This document shows, one piece after another, positions 59,853-64,000 of a stretch of 64,000 nt of DNA. Location of the stretch: assembly GCA_963737145.1 (NCBI GenBank), contig CAVTRO010000004.1:496001-560000 (forward strand), written 5' to 3'. Source of the stretch: AP-15 sp963737145. GTDB taxonomy: Bacteria; Pseudomonadota; Alphaproteobacteria; ATCC43930; CGMCC-115725. The position numbers and the translations under genes are program-made. Positions within the stretch are counted from its first letter, which is position 1; each line of letters begins with the position of its first letter. The notes under the pieces are model-generated. The model was not told where the DNA came from. It was given only the letters and a program-made list of their open reading frames with translations, and made no database searches.

Positions 59853-62210
59853 TCAGCGCGGCCGCGTCGCAGTTATCAGCTGTTCCGGCTTGATCGGCGT
59901 CGCATTCACCTCGACGCCGAACGGAGCCAAGGCGTCGCAGACGGCGTTGGCGACGGCTGCCGGCGGGGCGACGGCGCCGCCCTCCCCGACCCCCTTGACG
60001 CCGAGCGGGTTGAGCGGCGACGGCGAGTGCTGGTGAAGGATCCGCATTGCCGGGATGTCGCTTGCGGTCGGCAGCGCGTAATCCATCAGCGAGCCGGAGA
60101 GCAACTGCCCGTTTGCATCATACGCGATCGCCTCGAACAGGATGCCGCCGAGCCCCTGAGCGGCGCCCCCCATGATCTGGCCCTCGACCAGCATCGGGTT
60201 GACGACGACGCCGCAATCATGGGCAACCGCGTAGTCGTCGATGACGACGCGGCCGGTCTCGGGGTCGACATCGACAATCGCGACATGCACGGCATAGCTC
60301 CAAGTGACGGTTTGCGGCTGCCAGTAAAAAATTTCCTCGAGACCCGCATCGACGCCTGGCGGGCGTTCGTTATCCCAGCCCGGACGCGCCGCCTGCGCGA
60401 TCCTGGCGAGGCTCACCTTGGCGCCGGGGACCCCGACCACGCCGACGCCGCCATCGCGCAATTCGAGATCGGCCGGCGCGCATTCCAGCAGATTGGCGGC
60501 GATGGCGAAGACTTTGTCGCGGAGCCGCTCGCTCGCGTAGTGCATCGCCGCCGACAATGTGACCGTGCTGCGGCTCGCCATCGTGCCAAACCCGATCGCG
60601 ATCGCCGCCGTGTCCGCGAGGGATATCACGACGTCCTCCGGAGCCACCTTCCACAGGTCGGCCGCCACCTGCGCGAAAATTGTCTCCATCCCCTGGCCCT
60701 GCGGGCAGGCCCCCGACGAGACATAGATTTTTCCCGACGGGTCAATCCGGACAAAGGCGCTTTCGAACGGCCCGACGCCGGTCCCCTCGATATAGCAGCC
60801 GATGCCGAGCCCGAGGTGGCGGCCCGCTCTGCGCGCCTCGCCCTGACGCCGGCGAAACGCCTCGACCCCGCCGACCGAATCCAGCGCCTTCTGCAACGCG
60901 GCGGGATAATCCCCGCTGTCATAGACGATCGGCTCGCCATCCCGGTAAGGGATGCCAACACTGTACGGCATCTCATCGGCGCGGATCATGTTGCGCCGGC
61001 GCACCTCGGCCGGCTCCAGGCCCAGGGTTCGCGCCACCAAATCGATGGTCCGCTCCATCGCGAACGCGGCTTCCGGGCGCCCGGCGCCGCGGTAGGGGGC
61101 GTTCGGGACCTTGTTGGTCACCACGATCCTTCCCGACGCCGCCAAATTCTCAATTCTGTAGGGGCCAGTCAGGTGGACGGCAGTGTTGTACGCGACCCCG
61201 GACCCGATCGGGTTCCACGCGCCGCAATCGACAATGTAATCGTCGCGCAACGCGAGGATATGCCCGTCACCGTCAAATCCGACCTCGACATCGTGCAATT
61301 GGTCGCGCGAATGCGTTGCGCTCATCAGGTGCTCGCTGCGCCCCTCGATCCAGCGCACCGGCCGGCCGAGCTTGCGCGCGAGGAAAGTGACCAGCAGGTC
61401 TTCGGGGTAAACATGCCCCTTGCCGCCAAACCCGCCACCGACGTCGAGCGCGACGCAGCGCACCCGCGCCTCGGGCAGTCCCAATAGCGAAGCGGCTTCG
61501 CGCCGCACCCAATGAACCACTTGCGTCGAGGACCAGATCGTCGCCGAGTCGGTGCGCGGATCATACGCGCTGACGACGCCGCGGCACTCGAGCGGCACAG
61601 CGGCGTAGCGGTGGTGATAAAACCTGCGGCGGAACCGGTGCTGCGCGCCGGCCAGAGCGGCGTCGGCATCGCCCCTGCCGACCGAGAAGGCGCCGATCAA
61701 ATTGGTCTGAAAGCGGTCATGAACAATCGGGCTGTCCGGCCGCAATGCCGCCTCGGGGTCGACGACCGCGGGCAATTCGTCGAGATCCAAGATCGCGAGT
61801 TCGGCTGCATCCTCGGCCTGGTCGCGGCTCTCCGCGACAATAACCGCAACCGCCTCGCCGACATGCCGCACCTTGTCGTGCGCCAATAGCGGCTGCTGCG
61901 GATTGAGGAATTTATGCTGGATGACCGAGGTCCATTTGCGCGGCAACGAGATTTGCCCCTCCGGCACCGGCGGCAGCAATTGCAACAGATCGGCGCCGTT
62001 GAGCGCGAGGATCACGCCGGGCGCCGCGGCGGCGCGCGACAGATCGACCGAGCGAATGCGCGCGTGCGCCACCGGGCTGCGGACCAAAACTGCGTGCAGC
62101 ATCCGCGGCAGGACGAGATCGGCGATGAATTGCCCCTGGCCTCTCAGCAGCCGGCGGTCCTCGCGCCGCAACAGCGAGCGGCCGACATAAAGGGGGCCAA
62201 TGTCGCTCAT
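59853..62210 (-). CDS. Molybdenum hydroxylase large subunit (CoxL/XdhB-like), form II type
   Basis: 785 residues, full length for a CoxL. FIADLVLPRMLHAVLVRSP starts the family. DVGGGFGGKGHVYPED and PYRGAGRPEAAFAMER carry the molybdopterin-binding segments. The latter is AYRGAGR-like (form II) and not the AYRCSFR loop of true CO dehydrogenase. PCPQ-type segments (ACPQGQGMETIFAQVAAD) and GVKGVGEGGAV, with the catalytic Glu, follow. It should hydroxylate an aldehyde or N-heterocycle. The FAD and [2Fe-2S] subunits are not adjacent in the window. Confidence 0.9.
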   Translation of the reverse strand: MSDIGPLYVGRSLLRREDRRLLRGQGQFIADLVLPRMLHAVLVRSPVAHARIRSVDLSRAAAAPGVILALNGADLLQLLPPVPEGQISLPRKWTSVIQHKFLNPQQPLLAHDKVRHVGEAVAVIVAESRDQAEDAAELAILDLDELPAVVDPEAALRPDSPIVHDRFQTNLIGAFSVGRGDADAALAGAQHRFRRRFYHHRYAAVPLECRGVVSAYDPRTDSATIWSSTQVVHWVRREAASLLGLPEARVRCVALDVGGGFGGKGHVYPEDLLVTFLARKLGRPVRWIEGRSEHLMSATHSRDQLHDVEVGFDGDGHILALRDDYIVDCGAWNPIGSGVAYNTAVHLTGPYRIENLAASGRIVVTNKVPNAPYRGAGRPEAAFAMERTIDLVARTLGLEPAEVRRRNMIRADEMPYSVGIPYRDGEPIVYDSGDYPAALQKALDSVGGVEAFRRRQGEARRAGRHLGLGIGCYIEGTGVGPFESAFVRIDPSGKIYVSSGACPQGQGMETIFAQVAADLWKVAPEDVVISLADTAAIAIGFGTMASRSTVTLSAAMHYASERLRDKVFAIAANLLECAPADLELRDGGVGVVGVPGAKVSLARIAQAARPGWDNERPPGVDAGLEEIFYWQPQTVTWSYAVHVAIVDVDPETGRVVIDDYAVAHDCGVVVNPMLVEGQIMGGAAQGLGGILFEAIAYDANGQLLSGSLMDYALPTASDIPAMRILHQHSPSPLNPLGVKGVGEGGAVAPPAAVANAVCDALAPFGVEVNATPIKPEQLITATRPR

Positions 62211-62291
62211 GGTTAAAAGACCTCACTCCCGCCCGCGCGAGTTTGTGGGGATTGCCGCACCCGGTCAAACGCAACCGCCCCGCCGATTGCG

Positions 62292-62459
62292 ATCGAGCGC
62301 GACTGGCCTGCCCTCCATTTCATGCTGTTGGATTGGCACCCGGCGAAGGGCTTCCACCAGCGGCTCGGCATCGAGAGGCGCAGCGAATGGCAGCCTCACG
62401 GCACCAGCGGCGAGGCGCTCCGCCGCCTCGCCGCCGAGGATGTGAGTGCCGGGGATTGA
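62292..62459 (+). pseudogene. C-terminal remnant of a GNAT acetyltransferase
   Basis: 56 codons in frame with IERDWPALHFMLLDWHPAKGFHQRLG and SGEALRRLAAEDV. These resemble the last strand and helix of GNAT enzymes (W-N-x-x-A...FYxRLG, and TGEALRRLA at the end). No start codon exists upstream in this frame, and the acetyl-CoA binding segment is absent. It sits between the molybdenum hydroxylase start and the tRNA. It is called from pattern similarity alone. Confidence 0.4.
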
Positions 62460-62465
62460 GGAGGC

Positions 62466-62540
62466 TGGCTGGGGCGGGAGGATTCGAACCTCCGTATGGC
62501 GGAATCAAAATCCGCTGCCTTACCACTTGGCTACGCCCCA
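62466..62540 (-). tRNA. tRNA-Gln (anticodon TTG)
   Basis: Reading the - strand it starts TGGGGCGTAGCCAAGTGGTAA. The acceptor stem TGGGGCG pairs with CGCCCCA, then G and an encoded CCA. The anticodon arm GCGGA-TTTTGAT-TCCGC shows TTG. The T arm GGAGG-TTCGAAT-CCTCC is perfect. It is 75 bases including CCA and has the U1-A72-type first pair that glutaminyl/glutamyl systems recognise. It reads CAA, and CAG by wobble. Confidence 0.97.
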
Positions 62541-62647
62541 ACCGGCGACAGAATAACGTGCCGCGGCAGATCCCTGAAGGGATTTGCGTGACGGGTCGCT
62601 GTGCGCATACGCTTCCGACCGGTGCGATAAGAGAAGGAGAAAATGCA

Positions 62648-62917
62648 ATGTGGCCCATGATCCCGGTCGTCGCGATCCTGATGGCCCAAGCTCCCCAACC
62701 GAGCGCCCCCTCCAAGTCCTACGAATGGTGCTTCGACGTAGGGAAGGGTTCGACGCTCTGCAAGGACACGGAGGCCGCTTGCCAGGAATTGCGTCGCACC
62801 AACGCTGCGACTGCTATCAGCACGTGCAAGCGTGTCGAGCCGCCCGAGATCCAGCTGTCTCCGACCCAGCCGCCGGCGCCCCCGAACCCGGCAAAGCAGA
62901 CGCCAACTCAACGATAG
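62648..62917 (+). CDS. Small Cys-containing hypothetical protein
   Basis: 89 residues from ATG 62648, preceded at a good distance by AAGGAGA. MWPMIPVVAILMAQAPQ is a short hydrophobic start that may be a signal peptide. The mature part has SYEWCFDVGKGSTLCKDTEAACQELR and STCKRVEPPE with four Cys, then a Pro-rich tail (PTQPPAPPNPAK). Four Cys suggest disulfides in the periplasm. The longer frame from 62243 is an artefact reading through the tRNA. Confidence 0.65.
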   Translation: MWPMIPVVAILMAQAPQPSAPSKSYEWCFDVGKGSTLCKDTEAACQELRRTNAATAISTCKRVEPPEIQLSPTQPPAPPNPAKQTPTQR

Positions 62918-62922
62918 AACCC

Positions 62923-63801
62923 TTAGTCGGCGAGTGAGGCGCGCGAAACAAAGCCGCCTGCCGCACACCACCACTCAGGTTCGGCTGCGTTGAGGACCGC
63001 ACAGGCCTCCTCGGCGGCGGCGCGATCGGGGAACAGCGCAAAGCAGGTGGCGCCGCTGCCGCTCATCCGGGCCAGCAACGACCCCGGCATTCGGCCGAGC
63101 CGCGCCAGCACCGCGGCGATCTCCGGTACGAGGCCGACCGCGGCTTCGGTCAAATCGTTGCGGCACGCCATCAATGCGCGGGCAAGTCCCGAGGCGTCGG
63201 TCGGCATCGGCGCGAACCGTCCGACATCGCCGAATGGGCCGCGCCGGGCGGCGAATACCGCGGTAGTCGGCAGCCCTCGGCGCGGATTGACCAGCAGGAT
63301 GGCGGCTTCGGGCAGCGGCCCGGCCGGCTCGAGGCGTTCGCCGATCCCCCCGGCCCACACGGCGCGCCCGTGAAGACAGGCGGGCACATCGGCGCCGAGC
63401 CTGCTGCCGAGAGCGCAAAGCACGTCATCTTCCAGCGATAGACGCCACAGCTGCCTCAGCGCGAGCAGCGCCGCCGCGGCGTCGCTCGACCCGCCGCCGA
63501 TGCCCGAAGCGACCGGCAAATGCTTGTCGAGACGCAGCGCGGCGCCGGCGGTGATCCCGGCCCGGTCGGCCAGTAGGCGGGCCGCGCGCAGCACGAGGTT
63601 GTCGTCCCCGGCCGCGGCCAGATTGGCGGCCTCGGGCCCGTCGACCGTCAGCGACAGAGATGCCGCCGGCTCGGCCCACAGGCGATCGCAGATATCGACA
63701 GACGCGACGAGGCTGTCGAGCAGGTGATAGCCGTCGTCGCGCCGACCGGTTACATGCAAGTAAAGGTTGACCTTGGCCGGCGCAAAGGCCGCAACGGCCA
63801 T
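62923..63801 (-). CDS. ispE: 4-(cytidine 5'-diphospho)-2-C-methyl-D-erythritol kinase
   Basis: 292 residues. FAPAKVNLYLHVTGRRDDGYH is the GHMP N-terminal motif with the catalytic Lys. LPVASGIGGGSSDAAAAL is the ATP loop, and MSGSGATCFALF the GHMP motif 3. It phosphorylates CDP-methylerythritol in the non-mevalonate isoprenoid pathway. It lies just downstream of the TPR protein on the - strand (6 bases), so both are probably co-transcribed. Confidence 0.96.
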   Translation of the reverse strand: MAVAAFAPAKVNLYLHVTGRRDDGYHLLDSLVASVDICDRLWAEPAASLSLTVDGPEAANLAAAGDDNLVLRAARLLADRAGITAGAALRLDKHLPVASGIGGGSSDAAAALLALRQLWRLSLEDDVLCALGSRLGADVPACLHGRAVWAGGIGERLEPAGPLPEAAILLVNPRRGLPTTAVFAARRGPFGDVGRFAPMPTDASGLARALMACRNDLTEAAVGLVPEIAAVLARLGRMPGSLLARMSGSGATCFALFPDRAAAEEACAVLNAAEPEWWCAAGGFVSRASLAD

Positions 63802-63807
63802 TCCCGC

Positions 63808-64000
63808 TCAGCCGCCGCGCGCTGTCCCGGCCGCGGGCACGCTGCCGCCGTCGAGCTTGGCCTGGATCGGCTTGATCTCGTCGTCTTGCGGCCCGAATTG
63901 CAAGGCCCGCCGCCATTGGTAACGCGCCTCGAAGGGTCGCCCGCTCTGCCAATAGGCGTCGCCCAAATGGTCGTTGATCGTCGGGTCCTCGGGGACCAGC
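63808..64000 (-). CDS. TPR-repeat protein, C-terminal part (5' end outside the window)
   Basis: The 64 residues visible include one clear tetratricopeptide repeat, DPTINDHLGDAYWQSGRPFEA, followed by RYQWRRALQFGPQDDEI, then a loose tail KLDGGSVPAAG. The position directly before ispE, the spacing and the tail resemble the large exported TPR proteins found there in many alphaproteobacteria. It is otherwise unassigned. Confidence 0.8.
   Translation of the reverse strand, partial: LVPEDPTINDHLGDAYWQSGRPFEARYQWRRALQFGPQDDEIKPIQAKLDGGSVPAAGTARGG

Noticed and set aside
58941..61487. Very long + strand open frame (848 residues)
   Set aside because: It is a high-GC shadow of the molybdenum hydroxylase and MFS genes on the - strand.
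62243..62647. Coding extension upstream of the small Cys protein, containing AGGFEPPYGG
   Set aside because: That phrase is the well-known translation of a tRNA in reverse; the frame crosses tRNA-Gln.

Overview
The window is about 64 kb of high-GC (roughly 65%) bacterial chromosome. It looks alphaproteobacterial, of Rhodospirillales or Hyphomicrobiales type. The pointers are homospermidine synthase, an aerobic or mixed cobalamin gene set, an AmpG permease, a VapBC pair of the PSK antitoxin type, many CoA-ester enzymes, a PEP-CTERM protein, and intergenic dispersed repeats of a kind common in that class. The genus is not determined. No rRNA, CRISPR array, phage or complete insertion sequence is visible. 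One tRNA (Gln-TTG) is present.

Layout. 0-8.4 kb: end of a Gfo/Idh/MocA oxidoreductase, a D-2-hydroxyacid dehydrogenase, a HEAT-repeat protein with an N-terminal QLDLF motif, an FKBP, a CDF metal exporter, HMG-CoA lyase, a RidA-like protein, cysS, trmJ and an SDR. 8.3-14 kb: an envelope glycosylation block with two large membrane proteins, a GT9 glycosyltransferase and a methyltransferase. 14-18.7 kb: cobalamin genes in two divergent sets (cobA-cobB on +, cbiD-cobK-ankyrin on -). 18.7-25.7 kb: a YgjP-like metallopeptidase, AmpG, a cyclophilin, an NDUFA9-like protein, a polysaccharide deacetylase, a crotonase and a CoA-transferase. 25.8-30.6 kb: a degenerate VapBC, a two-subunit TPP decarboxylase (ComDE-like), and a substrate-binding protein overlapping a Cache-HAMP-class III cyclase. 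31-39.1 kb: PEBP, DJ-1/PfpI, a TAT-exported F420 oxidoreductase, a Rieske protein, an amidohydrolase, an MFS exporter, recX, and CoA-transferase plus a gene chimera. 39.2-46.9 kb: an RND-pump remnant, surE, an EEP phosphatase, panE, a pseudo-S41 protease, homospermidine synthase and two small membrane proteins. 47-51.1 kb: a TauE-like permease and a copper block (DUF2946, outer-membrane-like protein, copC, copD). 51.3-64 kb: a PEP-CTERM protein, an amidase, small or poorly conserved proteins, an operon of molybdenum hydroxylase, MFS and sulfatase, tRNA-Gln, ispE and a TPR protein.

Two themes cut across the window. (1) Eight reading frames are broken by one base, nearly always in a short homopolymer (HEAT, cobK, CoA-transferase, vapC, amidohydrolase, MFS, RND remnant, His-rich ORF). 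This could be assembly error or real decay, and only reads can tell. (2) Independently of that, there are events no single-base error explains. These are two deletion chimeras (CitE::PaiB and adaptor::RND pump), a vapC whose first catalytic Asp is Asn, an S41 protease lacking both catalytic residues, a crotonase lacking both catalytic Glu, and an ankyrin gene whose natural ATG reads ATA.

No single complete, undescribed defence or mobile system was recognised. The best leads for new biology are the QLDLF HEAT protein, the paired WPxDL small membrane proteins, the binding-protein/cyclase pair and the catalytically dead S41 protein.
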